NCBI GenBank assembly: GCA_963989385.1
Contig: OZ022503.1
Location: 67,368,123-67,432,122, forward strand
Source of the DNA: Ctena decussata
Taxonomy: Eukaryota > Mollusca > Bivalvia > Lucinida > Lucinidae
Length of the DNA stretch: 64,000 nucleotides
Direction of reading: 5' to 3'
Both the position numbers and the translations under genes were made by a program. The notes beneath the pieces are model-generated. The model ran no database searches and was not told where the DNA came from. It saw only the letters and a list, made by a program, of their open reading frames with translations. Positions 52,526-64,000 of the stretch are shown here, one piece after another (position 1 is the stretch's first letter; every line of letters begins with the position of its first letter).

Positions 52526-53327
52526 TTTGTTTACAAAAATTTCGATGGCCTATAGTTCGCAAGTTATGCAATCAGTTGACATAAGATTGTGCATGCATGT
52601 AGACATGTTAATGACCTTTATATATGCCAAGTTTCAGATGGCTACCTACTCATACAAGCAAGTAGTACATGTAGCGGTTTGAAATTTTCACAATTTGGGC
52701 TACACGTTCGGGACGATTCGTGACCTTAGGTGACTTGGACAATTCGGGCTGAAACTAGTGCCAAATGAGAGGGTTGGGATAAACATTCAATTGACCATAT
52801 GTGCCAAAAATTCTCGTTCTTTAGTTTTCGAGTTATAGCCCCTGGAAGTCGAAAACTGCACGACTTTGCCCTCGAATATCTCGACAACGGAGAAAGGAGA
52901 ATTTCAGGGCATTTTCTCCCAAGAAATATATGGGAATTATCTGTAATTTAGCACAGTTTCAGAACGATTCGTGAAAGTCACCTTTTAAGAATAACTTCCA
53001 CTGCAGGCCCATATATAAAAGTTTGCTCCTTTATTACTCTGCACATGGACAATTATTTGCGCTGTTATTTGCCCCAGGCATGTACCTATGTAATTACCGT
53101 TTACAGTGTAAAGATGGATGTTATCGGTCGCTGAACGTCGGAGCAGTAGGCGTTTAATGCATTTTCCCATAGGGTCCAATGCAAAATTGACACCTCATTT
53201 TCTCCATTCTCAAGAGCTTTGAGTCTCTGCAAAACATATACATGTGTAGACACAAATAAGTGAAATAGAATGAAGGCTATTTCAGCTTTAGCTTTTATTC
53301 CGTTTGGGAGCTAAAGTCGCACAATTT
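52526..53327. repeat. Monomer M67, 802 bp, 6-bp insertion
   Basis: At about 52661-52675 the consensus CAGTAGCGG is replaced by TAGTACATGTAGCGG: one substitution plus six added bases, creating the palindrome TACATGTA. A further change gives CTTGGACAATT near 52737. No other unit has the insertion. Confidence 0.94.
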
Positions 53328-54919
53328 TTTGTTTACAAAAATTTCGATGGCCTATAGTTCGCAAGTTATGCAATCAGTTGACATAAGATTGTGCATGCAT
53401 GTAGACATGTTAATGACCTTTATATATGCCAAGTTTCAGATGGCTACCTACTCATACAAGCAAGCAGTAGCGGTTTGAAATTTTCACAATTTGGGCTACA
53501 CGTTCGGGACGATTCGTGACCTTAGGTGACTTGCACAATTCGGGCTGAAACTAGTGCCAAATGAGAGGGTTGGGATAAACATTCAATTGACCATATGTGC
53601 CAAAAATTCTCGTTCTTTAGTTTTCGAGTTATAGCCCCTGGAAGTCGAAAACTGCACGACTTTGCCCTCGAATATCTCGACAACGGAGAAAGGAGAATTT
53701 CAGGGCATTTTCTCCCATGAAATATACGGGAATTATCTGTAATTTAGCACAGTTTCAGAACGATTCGTGAAAGTCACCTTTTAAGAATAACTTCCACTGC
53801 AGGCCCATATATAAAAGTTTGCTCCTTTATTACTCTGCACATGGACAATTATTTGCGCTGTTATTTGCCCCAGGCATGTACCTATGTAATTACCGTTTAC
53901 AGTGTAAAGATGGATGTTATCGGTCGCTGAACGTCGGAGCAGTAGGCGTTTAATGCATTTTCCCATAGGGTCCAATGCAAAATTGACACCTCATTTTCTC
54001 CATTCTCAAGAGCTTTGAGTCTCTGCAAAACATATACATGTGTAGACACAAATAAGTGAAATAGAATGAAGGCTATTTCAGCTTTAGCTTTTATTCCGTT
54101 TGGGAGCTAAAGTCGCACAAACTTTTGTTTACACAAATTTCGATGGCCTATAGTTCGCAAGTTATGCAATCAGTTGACATAAGATTGTGCATGCATGTAG
54201 ACATGTTAATGACCTTTATATATGCCAAGTTTCAGATGGCTACCTACTCATACAAGCAAGCAGTAGCGGTTTGAAATTTTCACAATTTGGGCTACACGTT
54301 CGGGACGATTCGTGACCTTAGGTGACTTGCACAATTCGGGCTGAAACTAGTGCCAAATGAGAGGGTTGGGATAAACATTCAATTGACCATATGTGCCAAA
54401 AAATCTCGTTCTTTAGTTTTCGAGTTATAGCCCCTGGAAGTCGAAAACTGCACGACTTTGCCCTCGAATATCTCGACAACGGAGAAAGGAGAATTTCAGG
54501 GCATTTTCTCCCAAGAAATATATGGGAATTATCTGTAATTTAGCACAGTTTCAGAACGATTCGTGAAAGTCACCTTTTAAGAATAACTTCCACTGCAGGC
54601 CCATATATAAAAGTTTGCTCCTTTATTACTCTGCACATGGACAATTATTTGCGCTGTTATTTGCCCCAGGCATGTACCTATGTAATTACCGTTTACAGTG
54701 TAAAGATGGATGTTATCGGTCGTTGAACGTCGGAGCAGTAGGCGTTTAATGGATTTTCCCATAGGGTCCAATGCAAAATTGACACCTGATTTTCTCCATT
54801 CTCAAGAGCTTTGAGTCTCTGCAAAACATATACATGTGTAGACACAAATAAGTGAAATAGAATGAAGGCTATTTCAGCTTTAGCTTTTATTCCGTTTGGG
54901 AGCTAAAGTCGCACAAACT
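53328..54919. repeat. Monomers M68-M69, diverged units
   Basis: The M67/M68 boundary reads ACAATTTTTTG in place of ACAAACTTTTG. M68 also has CCCATGAAATATACGGG. M69 has five changes: TTTACACAAATT, AAAAAATCTCG, TCGTTGAACG, AATGGATTTTC and CACCTGATTTTC. M69 has the highest number of private substitutions I counted in any unit. Confidence 0.9.
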
Positions 54920-57307
54920 TTTGTTTACAAAAATTTCGATGGCCTATAGTTCACAAGTTATGCAATCAGTTGACATAAGATTGTGCATGCATGTAGACAT
55001 GTTAATGACCTTTATATATGCCAAGTTTCAGATGGCTACCTACTCATACAAGCAAGCAGTAGCGGTTTGAAATTTTCACAATTTGGGCTACACGTTCGGG
55101 ACGATTCGTGACCTTAGGTGACTTGCACAATTCGGGCTGAAACTAGTGCCAAATGAGAGGGTTGGGATAAACATTCAATTGACCATATGTGCCAAAAATT
55201 CTCGTTCTTTAGTTTTCGAGTTATAGCCCCTGGAAGTCGAAAACTGCACGACTTTGCCCTCGAATATCTCGACAACGGAGAAAGGAGAATTTCAGGGCAT
55301 TTTCTCCCAAGAAAGATATGGGAATTATCTGTAATTTAGCACAGTTTCAGAACGATTCGTGAAAGTCACCTTTTAAGAGTAACTTCCACTGCAGGCCCAT
55401 ATATAAAAGTTTGCTCCTTTATTACTCTGCACATGGACAATTATTTGCGCTGTTATTTGCCCCAGGCATGTACCTATGTAATTACCGTTTACAGTGTAAA
55501 GATGGATGTTATCGGTCGCTGAACGTCGGAGCAGTAGGCGTTTAATGCATTTTCCCATAGGGTCCAATGCAAAATTGACACCTCATTTTCTCCATTCTCA
55601 AGAGCTTTGAGTCTCTGCAAAACATATACATGTGTAGACACAAATAAGTGAAATAGAATGAAGGCTATTTCAGCTTTAGCTTTTATTCCGTTTGGGAGCT
55701 AACGTCGCACAAACTTTTGTTTACAAAAATTTCGATGGCCTATAGTTCGCAAGTTATGCAATCAGTTGACATAAGATTGTGCATGCATGTAGACATGTTA
55801 ATGACCTTTATATATGCCAAGTTTCAGATGGCTACCTACTCATACAAGTAAGCAGTAGCGGTTTGAAATTTTCACAATTTGGGCTACACGTTCGGGACGA
55901 TTCGTGACCTTAGGTGACTTGCACAATTCGGGCTGAAACTAGTGCCAAATGAGAGGGTTGGGATAAACATTCAATTGACCATATGTGCAAAAAATTCTCG
56001 TTCTTTAGTTTTCGAGTTATAGCCCCTGGAAGTCGAAAACTGCACGACTTTGCCCTCGAATATCTCGACAACGGAGAAAGGAGAATTTCAGGGCATTTTC
56101 TCCCAAGAAAGATATGGGAATTATCTGTAATTTAGCACAGTTTCAGAACGATTCGTGAAAGTCACCTTTTAAGAATAACTTCCACTGCAGGCCCATATAT
56201 AAAAGTTTGCTCCTTTATTACTCTGCACATGGACAATTATTTGCGCTGTTATTTGCCCCAGGCATGTGCCTATGTAATTACCGTTTACAGTGTAAAGATG
56301 GATGTTATCGGTCGCTGAACGTCGGAGCAGTAGGCGTTTAATGCATTTTCCCATAGGGTCCAATGCAAAATTGACACCTCATTTTCTCCATTCTCAAGAG
56401 CTTTGAGTCTCTGCAAAACATATACATGTGTAGACACAAATAAGTGAAATAGAATGAAGGCTATTTCAGCTTTAGCTTTTATTCCGTTTGGGAGCTAAAG
56501 TCGCACAAACTTTTGTTTACAAAAATTTCGATGGCCTATAGTTCGCAAGTTATGCAATCAGTTGACATAAGATTGTGCATGCATGTAGACATGTTAATGA
56601 CCTTTATATATGCCAAGTTTCAGATGGCTACCTACTCATACAAGCAAGCAGTAGCGGTTTGAAATTTTCACAATTTGGGCTACACGTTCGGGACGATTCG
56701 TGACCTTAGGTGACTTGCACAATTCGGGCTGAAACTAGTGCCAAATGAGAGGGTTGGGATAAACATTCAATTGACCATATGTGCCAAAAATTCTCGTTCT
56801 TTAGTTTTCGAGTTATAGCCCCTGGAAGTCGAAAACTGCACGACTTTGCCCTCGAATATCTCGACAACGGAGAAAGGAGAATTTCAGGGCATTTTCTCCC
56901 AAAAAATATATGGGAATTATCTGTAATTTAGCACAGTTTCAGAACGATTCGTGAAAGTCACCTTTTAAGAATAACTTCCACTGCAGGCCCATATATAAAA
57001 GTTTGCTCCTTTATTACTCTGCACATGGACAATTATTTGCGCTGTTATTTGCCCCAGGCATGTACCTATGTAATTACCGTTTACAGTGTAAAGATGGATG
57101 TTATCGGTCGCTGAACGTCGGAGCAGTAGGCGTTTAATGCATTTTCCCATAGGGTCCAATCCAAAATTGACACCTCATTTTCTCCATTCTCAAGAGCTTT
57201 GAGTCTCTGCAAAACATATACATGTGTAGACACAAATAAGTGAAATAGAATGAAGGCTATTTCAGCTTTAGCTTTTATTCCGTTTGGGAGCTAAAGTCGC
57301 ACAAACT
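54920..57307. repeat. Trimeric higher-order repeat, copy 1 (M70-M72)
   Basis: Diagnostic variants: M70 55315 (AAAGATATG), 55379 (AAGAGTAAC), 55703 (GCTAACGTCG); M71 55849 (CAAGTAAGC), 55989 (GTGCAAAAA), 56111 (AAAGATATG), 56268 (CATGTGCCT); M72 57161 (CCAATCCAAA). Every one recurs 2388 bp later. Private to this copy are TTCACAAGTT in M70 and CCCAAAAAATA in M72. Confidence 0.95.
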
Positions 57308-59695
57308 TTTGTTTACAAAAATTTCGATGGCCTATAGTTCGCAAGTTATGCAATCAGTTGACATAAGATTGTGCATGCATATAGACATGTTAATGACCTT
57401 TATATATGCCAAGTTTCAGATGGCTACCTACTCATACAAGCAAGCAGTAGCGGTTTGAAATTTTCACAATTTGGGCTACACGTTCGGGACGATTCGTGAC
57501 CTTAGGTGACTTGCACAATTCGGGCTGAAACTAGTGCCAAATGAGAGGGTTGGGATAAACATTCAATTGACCATATGTGCCAAAAATTCTCGTTCTTTAG
57601 TTTTCGAGTTATAGCCCCTGGAAGTCGAAAACTGCACGACTTTGCCCTCGAATATCTCGACAACGGAGAAAGGAGAATTTCAGGGCATTTTCTCCCAAGA
57701 AAGATATGGGAATTATCTGTAATTTAGCACAGTTTCAGAACGATTCGTGAAAGTCACCTTTTAAGAGTAACTTCCACTGCAGGCCCATATATAAAAGTTT
57801 GCTCCTTTATTACTCTGCACATGGACAATTATTTGCGCTGTTATTTGCCCCAGGCATGTACCTATGTAATTACCGTTTACAGTGTAAAGATGGAAGTTAT
57901 CGGTCGCTGAACGTCGGAGCAGTAGGCGTTTAATGCATTTTCCCATAGGGTCCAATGCAAAATTGACACCTCATTTTCTCCATTCTCAAGAGCTTTGAGT
58001 CTCTGCAAAACATATACATGTGTAGACACAAATAAGTGAAATAGAATGAAGGCTATTTCAGCTTTAGCTTTTATTCCGTTTGGGAGCTAACGTCGCACAA
58101 ACTTTTGTTTACAAAAATTTCGATGGCCTATAGTTCGCAAGTTATGCAATCAGTTGACATAAGATTGTGCATGCATGTAGACATGTTAATGACCTTTATA
58201 TATGCCAAGTTTCAGATGGCTACCTACTCATAAAAGTAAGCAGTAGCGGTTTGAAATTTTCACAATTTGGGCTACACGTTCGGGACGATTCGTGACCTTA
58301 GGTGACTTGCACAATTCGGGCTGAAACTAGTGCCAAATGAGAGGGTTGGGATAAACATTCAATTGACCATATGTGCAAAAAATTCTCGTTCTTTAGTTTT
58401 CGAGTTATAGCCCCTGGAAGTCGAAAACTGCACGACTTTGCCCTCGAATATCTCGACAACGGAGAAAGGAGAATTTCAGGGCATTTTCTCCCAAGAAAGA
58501 TATGGGAATTATCTGTAATTTAGCACAGTTTCAGAACGATTCGTGAAAGTCACCTTTTAAGAATAACTTCCACTGCAGGCCCATATATAAAAGTTTGCTC
58601 CTTTATTACTCTGCACATGGACAATTATTTGCGCTGTTATTTGCCCCAGGCATGTGCCTATGTAATTACCGTTTACAGTGTAAAGATGGATGTTATCGGT
58701 CGCTGAACGTCGGAGCAGTAGGCGTTTAATGCATTTTCCCATAGGGTCCAATGCAAAATTGACACCTCATTTTCTCCATTCTCAAGAGCTTTGAGTCTCT
58801 GCAAAACATATACATGTGTAGACACAAAGAAGTGAAATAGAATGAAGGCTATTTCAGCTTTAGCTTTTATTCCGTTTGGGAGCTAAAGTCGCACAAACTT
58901 TTGTTTACAAAAATTTCGATGGCCTATAGTTCGCAAGTTATGCAATCAGTTGACATAAGATTGTGCATGCATGTAGACATGTTAATGACCTTTATATATG
59001 CCAAGTTTCAGATGGCTACCTACTCATACAAGCAAGCAGTAGCGGTTTGAAATTTTCACAATTTGGGCTACACGTTCGGGACGATTCGTGACCTTAGGTG
59101 ACTTGCACAATTCGGGCTGAAACTAGTGCCAAATGAGAGGGTTGGGATAAACATTCAATTGACCATATGTGCCAAAAATTCTCGTTCTTTAGTTTTCGAG
59201 TTATAGCCCCTGGAAGTCGAAAACTGCACGACTTTGCCCTCGAATATCTCGACAACGGAGAAAGGAGAATTTCAGGGCATTTTCTCCCAAGAAAGATATG
59301 GGAATTATCTGTAATTTAGCACAGTTTCAGAACGATTCGTGAAAGTCACCTTTTAAGAATAACTTCCACTGCAGGCCCATATATAAAAGTTTGCTCCTTT
59401 ATTACTCTGCACATGGACAATTATTTGCGCTGTTATTTGCCCCAGGCATGTACCTATGTAATTACCGTTTACAGTGTAAAGATGGATGTTATCGGTCGCT
59501 GAACGTCGGAGCAGTAGGCGTTTAATGCATTTTCCCATAGGGTCCAATCCAAAATTGACACCTCATTTTCTCCATTCTCAAGAGCTTTGAGTCTCTGCAA
59601 AACATATACATGTGTAGACACAAATAAGTGAAATAGAATGAAGGCTATTTCAGCTTTAGCTTTTATTCCGTTTGGGAGCTAAAGTCGCACAAACT
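57308..59695. repeat. Trimeric higher-order repeat, copy 2 (M73-M75)
   Basis: The matching variants lie at 57703, 57767, 58091, 58237, 58377, 58499, 58656 and 59549, each exactly 2388 bp (three 796-bp units) after its partner. Private to this copy are GCATATAGAC and GATGGAAGTT in M73, TAAAAGTAAG and CACAAAGAAG in M74, and AAAGATATG in M75 (59295), where M72 has a different change nearby. Confidence 0.95.
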
Positions 59696-62083
59696 TTTGT
59701 TTACAAAAATTTCGATGGCCTATAGTTCGCAAGTTATGCAATCAGTTGACATAAGATTGTGCATGCATGTAGACATGTTAATGACCTTTATATATGCCAA
59801 GTTTCAGATGGCTACCTACTCATACAAGCAAGCAGTAGCGGTTTGAAATTTTCTCAATTTGGGCTACACGTTCGGGACGATTCGTGACCTTAGGTGACTT
59901 GCACAATTCGGGCTGAAACTAGTGCCAAATGAGAGGGTTGGGATAAACATTCAATTGACCATATGTGCCAAAAATTCTCGTTCTTTAGTTTTCGAGTTAT
60001 AGCCCCTGGAAGTCGAAAACTGCACGACTTTGCCCTCGAATATCTCGACAACGGAGAAAGGAGAATTTCAGGGCATTTTCTCCCAAGAAAGATATGGGAA
60101 TTATCTGTAATTTAGCACAGTTTAAGAACGATTCGTGAAAGTCACCTTTTAAGAATAACTTCCACTGCAGGCCCATATATAAAAGTTTGCTCCTTTATTA
60201 CTCTGCACATGGACAATTATTTGCGCTGTTATTTGCCCCAGGCATGTACCTATGTAATTACCGTTTACAGTGTAAAGATGGATGTTATCGGTCGCTGAAC
60301 GTCGGAGCAGTAGGCGTTTAATGCATTTTCCCATAGGGTCCAATGCAAAATTGACACCTCATTTTCTCCATTCTCAAGAGCTTTGAGTCTCTGCAAAACA
60401 TATACATGTGTAGACACAAATAAGTGAAATAGAATGAAGGCTATTTCAGCTTTAGCTTTTATTCCGTTTGGGAGCTAAAGTCGCACAAACTTTTGTTTAC
60501 AAAAATTTCGATGGCCTATAGTTCGCAAGTTATGCAATCAGTTGACATAAGATTGTGCATGCATGTAGACATGTTAATGACCTTTATATATGCCAAGTTT
60601 CAGATGGCTACCTACTCATACAAGCAAGCAGTAGCGGTTTGAAATTTTCACAATTTGGGCTACACGTTCGGGACGATTCGTGACCTTAGGTGACTTGCAC
60701 AATTCGGGCTGAAACTAGTGCCAAATGAGAGGGTTGGGATAAACATTCAATTGACCATATGTGCCAAAAATTCTCGTTCTTTAGTTTTCGAGTTATAGCC
60801 CCTGGAAGTCGAAAACTGCACGACTTTGCCCTCGAATATCTCGACAACGGAGAAAGGAGAATTTCAGGGCATTTTCTCCCAAGAAATATATGGGAATTAT
60901 CTGTAATTTAGCACAGTTTCAGAACGATTCGTGAAAGTCACCTTTTAAGAATAACTTCCACTGCAGGCCCATATATAAAAGTTTGCTCCTTTATTACTCT
61001 GCACATGGACAATTATTTGCGCTGTTATTTGCCCCAGGCATGTACCTATGTAATTACCGTTTACAGTGTAAAGATGGATGTTATCGGTCGCTGAACGTCG
61101 GAGCAGTAGGCGTTTAATGCATTTTCCCATAGGGTCCAATGCAAAATTGACACCTCATTTTCTCCATTCTCAAGAGCTTTGAGTCTCTGCAAAACATATA
61201 CATGTGTAGACACAAATAAGTGAAATAGAATGAAGGCTATTTCAGCTTTAGCTTTTATTCCGTTTGGGAGCTAAAGTCGCACAAACTTTTGTTTACAAAA
61301 ATTTCGATGGCCTATAGTTCGCAAGTTATGCAATCAGTTGACATAAGATTGTGCATGCATGTAGACATGTTAATGACCTTTATATATGCCAAGTTTCAGA
61401 TGGCTACCTACTCATACAAGCAAGCAGTAGCGGTTTGAAATTTTCACAATTTGGGCTACACGTTCGGGACGATTCGTGACCTTAGGTGACTTGCACAATT
61501 CGGGCTGAAACTAGTGCCAAATGAGAGGGTTGGGATAAACATTCAATTGACCATATGTGCCAAAAATTCTCGTTCTTTAGTTTTCGAGTTATAGCCCCTG
61601 GAAGTCGAAAACTGCACGACTTTGCCCTCGAATATCTCGACAACGGAGAAAGGAGAATTTCAGGGCATTTTCTCCCAAGAAATATATGGGAATTATCTGT
61701 AATTTAGCACAGTTTCAGAACGATTCGTGAAAGTCACCTTTAAAGAATAACTTCCACTGCAGGCCCATATATAAAAGTTTGCTCCTTTATTACTCTGCAC
61801 ATGGACAATTATTTGCGCTGTTATTTGCCCCAGGCATGTACCTATGTAATTACCGTTTACAGTGTAAAGATGGATGTTATCGGTCGCTGAACGTCGGAGC
61901 AGTAGGCGTTTAATGCATTTTCCCATAGGGTCCAATGCAAAATTGACACCTCATTTTCTCCATTCTCAAGAGCTTTGAGTCTCTGCAAAACATATACATG
62001 TGTAGACACAAATAAGTGAAATAGAATGAAGGCTATTTCAGCTTTAGCTTTTATTCCGTTTGGGAGCTAAAGTCGCACAAACT
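59696..62083. repeat. Monomers M76-M78, return to consensus
   Basis: M76 still belongs to the diverged zone (TTCTCAATTT at 59854, AAAGATATG at 60091, TTTAAGAACG at 60124). M77 shows no difference by eye. M78 has T to A at 61742, which removes the usual stop of the minus-strand open frame. The drop in variant density between M76 and M77 is abrupt. Confidence 0.9.
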
Positions 62084-63683
62084 TTTGTTTACAAAAATTT
62101 CGATGGCCTATAGTTCGCAAGTTATGCAATCAGTTGACATAGGATTGTGCATGCATGTAGACATGTTAATGACCTTTATATATGCCAAGTTTCAGATGGC
62201 TACCTACTCATACAAGCAAGCAGTAGCGGTTTGAAATTTTCACAATTTGGGCTACACGTTCGGGACGATTCGTGACCTTAGGTGACTTGCACAATTCGGG
62301 CTGAAACTAGTGCCAAATGAGAGGGTTGGGATAAACATTCAATTGACCATATGTGCCAAAAATTCATTCTCGTTCTTTAGTTTTCGAGTTATAGCCCCTG
62401 GAAGTCGAAAACTGCACGACTTTGCCCTCGAATATCTCGACAACGGAGAAAGGAGAATTTCAGGGCATTTTCTCCCAAGAAATATATGGGAATTATCTGT
62501 AATTTAGCACAGTTTCAGAACGATTCGTGAAAGTCACCTTTTAAGAATAACTTCCACTGCAGGCCCATATATAAAAGTTTGCTCCTTTATTACTCTGCAC
62601 ATGGACAATTATTTGCGCTGTTATTTGCCCCAGGCATGTACCTATGTAATTACCGTTTACAGTGTAAAGATGGATGTTATCGGTCGCTGAACGTCGGAGC
62701 AGTAGGCGTTTAATGCATTTTCCCATAGGGTCCAATGCAAAATTGACACCTCATTTTCTCCATTCTCAAGAGCTTTGAGTCTCTGCAAAACATATACATG
62801 TGTAGACACAAATAAGTGAAATAGAATGAAGGCTATTTCAGCTTTAGCTTTTATTCCGTTTGGGAGCTAAAGTCGCACAACTTTTTGTTTACAAAAATTT
62901 CGATGGCCTATAGTTCGCAAGTTATGCAATCAGTTGACATAAGATTGTGCATGCATGTAGACATGTTAATGACCTTTATATATGCCAAGTTTCAGATGGC
63001 TACCTACTCATACAAGCAAGCAGTAGCGGTTTGAAATTTTCACAATTTGGGCTACACGTTCGGGACGATTCGTGACCTTAGGTGACTTGCACAATTCGGG
63101 CTGAAACTAGTGCCAAATGAGAGGGTTGGGATAAACATTCAATTGACCATATGTGCCAAAAATTCATTCTCGTTCTTTAGTTTTCGAGTTATAGCCCCTG
63201 GAAGTCGAAAACTGCACGACTTTGCCCTCGAATATCTCGACAACGGAGAAAGGAGAATTTCAGGGCATTTTCTCCCAAGAAATATATGGGAATTATCTGT
63301 AATTTAGCACAGTTTCAGAACGATTCGTGAAAGTCACCTTTTAAGAATAACTTCCACTGCAGGCCCATATATAAAAGTTTGCTCCTTTATTACTCTGCAC
63401 ATGGACAATTATTTGCGCTGTTATTTGCCCCAGGCATGTACCTATGTAATTACCGTTTACAGTGTAAAGATGGATGTTATCGGTCGCTGAACGTCGGAGC
63501 AGTAGGCGTTTAATGCATTTTCCCATAGGGTCCAATGCAAAATTGACACCTCATTTTCTCCATTCTCAAGAGCTTTGAGTCTCTGCAAAACATATACATG
63601 TGTAGACACAAATAAGTGAAATAGAATGAAGGCTATTTCAGCTTTAGCTTTTATTCCGTTTGGGAGCTAAAGTCGCACAAACT
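62084..63683. repeat. Monomers M79-M80, 800-bp pair with ATTC duplication
   Basis: Both units carry the doubled ATTC (62362-62369 and 63162-63169) found otherwise only in M45, so the pair is a recent tandem duplication of one 800-bp unit. M79 has ATAGGATTG near 62142. The M79/M80 boundary reads ACAACTTTTTG, which the M80/M81 boundary does not share. Confidence 0.95.
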
Positions 63684-64000
63684 TTTGTTTACAAAAATTT
63701 CGATGGCCTATAGTTCGCAAGTTATGCAATCAGTTGACATAAGATTGTGCATGCATGTAGACATGTTAATGACCTTTATATATGCCAAGTTTCAGATGGC
63801 TACCTACTCATACAAGCAAGCAGTAGCGGTTTGAAATTTTCACAATTTGGGCTACACGTTCGGGACGATTCGTGACCTTAGGTGACTTGCACAATTCGGG
63901 CTGAAACTAGTGCCAAATGAGAGGGTTGGGATAAACATTCAATTGACCATATGTGCCAAAAATTCTCGTTCTTTAGTTTTCGAGTTATAGCCCCTGGAAG
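63684..64000. repeat. Monomer M81, partial (first 317 bases)
   Basis: A consensus-like unit truncated by the end of the window just after GCCCCTGGAAG. The array therefore continues to the right. Confidence 0.97.

Larger units (their letters stand above)
1..64000. repeat. Satellite DNA array, 796-bp monomer, 80 full copies plus one partial
   Basis: The same unit of about 796 bp repeats head to tail from the first to the last base, always in the same orientation. Seventy-two of the 80 full units are exactly 796 bp. The exceptions are M1 (797), M2 (781), M45, M79 and M80 (800), M53 and M57 (795), M66 (797) and M67 (802), so M2 to M81 boundaries can be computed exactly. Units mostly differ by zero to a few substitutions, well under 1% by eye. 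There is no unique sequence, foreign insertion or inversion. Homogeneous long tandem arrays of this kind are satellite DNA kept uniform by unequal exchange, gene conversion or rolling-circle amplification. Base composition looks A+T-rich (roughly 60% by eye). I do not recognise the family. Both array edges lie outside the window. Confidence 0.99.

Noticed and set aside
1..64000. CRISPR array or other prokaryotic repeat system
   Set aside because: CRISPR needs short identical repeats separated by unique spacers. Here the entire 796-bp unit is repeated with no unique spacers and no cas-like genes.
1..64000. Tandem gene cluster (rDNA, histone or snRNA type)
   Set aside because: No stretch looks like rRNA, a histone coding region or an snRNA, and 796 bp is too short for an rDNA or histone unit. 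A 5S-like array was considered, but I see no recognisable 5S internal promoter.
1..64000. Tandem array derived from a transposon (terminal repeats, transposase or reverse transcriptase remnant)
   Set aside because: No coding similarity and no convincing terminal repeats with target-site duplication. The dyad at the unit boundary is short, and the phase chosen for the boundary is arbitrary.
1..64000. Assembly artefact from looping one read
   Set aside because: A copied loop would repeat the same variants periodically throughout. Instead most variants are private and the shared ones occur at several different offsets (3, 5, 6 and 17 units), as in genuine satellite evolution. Raw reads would still be needed to confirm exact copy number.

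Overview
The whole 64,000-base window is one uninterrupted head-to-tail satellite DNA array. A 796-bp unit repeats 80 times in full, followed by a partial 81st unit (317 bases, cut by the window edge). Every copy is in the same orientation. I found no protein-coding gene, rRNA, tRNA, transposon, CRISPR array, inversion or unique-sequence island. Short open reading frames recur once per unit, but they look like by-products of the repeat and not genes. I do not recognise the repeat family. Its size, copy number and homogeneity point to a eukaryotic chromosome, in a centromeric, pericentromeric or other heterochromatic block. CpG dinucleotides are not obviously depleted, which fits a genome with little germline CpG methylation, such as many invertebrates. 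That is weak inference and I cannot name a species.

Units are numbered M1-M81, with the unit start placed at the motif TTTGTTTAC. M1 is 1-797 (one extra A) and M2 is 798-1578 (15-bp deletion). M3-M45 start every 796 bp from 1579 to 35011. M45 is 800 bp. M46-M53 start every 796 bp from 35811. M53 is 795 bp. M54-M57 start every 796 bp from 42178. M57 is 795 bp. M58-M66 start every 796 bp from 45361. M66 is 797 bp and M67 (start 52526) is 802 bp. M68-M79 start every 796 bp from 53328. M79 (62084) and M80 (62884) are 800 bp each. M81 starts at 63684.

Most units in the first 48 kb differ from the consensus at zero to three positions by eye, and long runs (for example 20683-25458) show no difference I could find. 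The rare variants show how the array was built. A five-unit block at 26255-30234 reappears with the same ordered variants at 39791-43769 (17 units away), and part of it again at 46157-48544. A two-unit signature at 7947-9538 reappears at 11927-13518. The interval of about 48.5-60.5 kb is more diverged and contains a true three-unit higher-order repeat (54920-57307 and 57308-59695, offset exactly 2388 bp). From 60492 the units return to near-consensus.

Inside each unit I see two diverged sub-blocks offset by about 250-265 bp, several inverted repeats (9-bp arms with a 17-nt spacer, 8-bp arms with a 15-nt spacer, and a 10-bp near-perfect dyad across the unit boundary) and one strong TATA-like element. 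Any role for these in centromere function or satellite transcription is inference.
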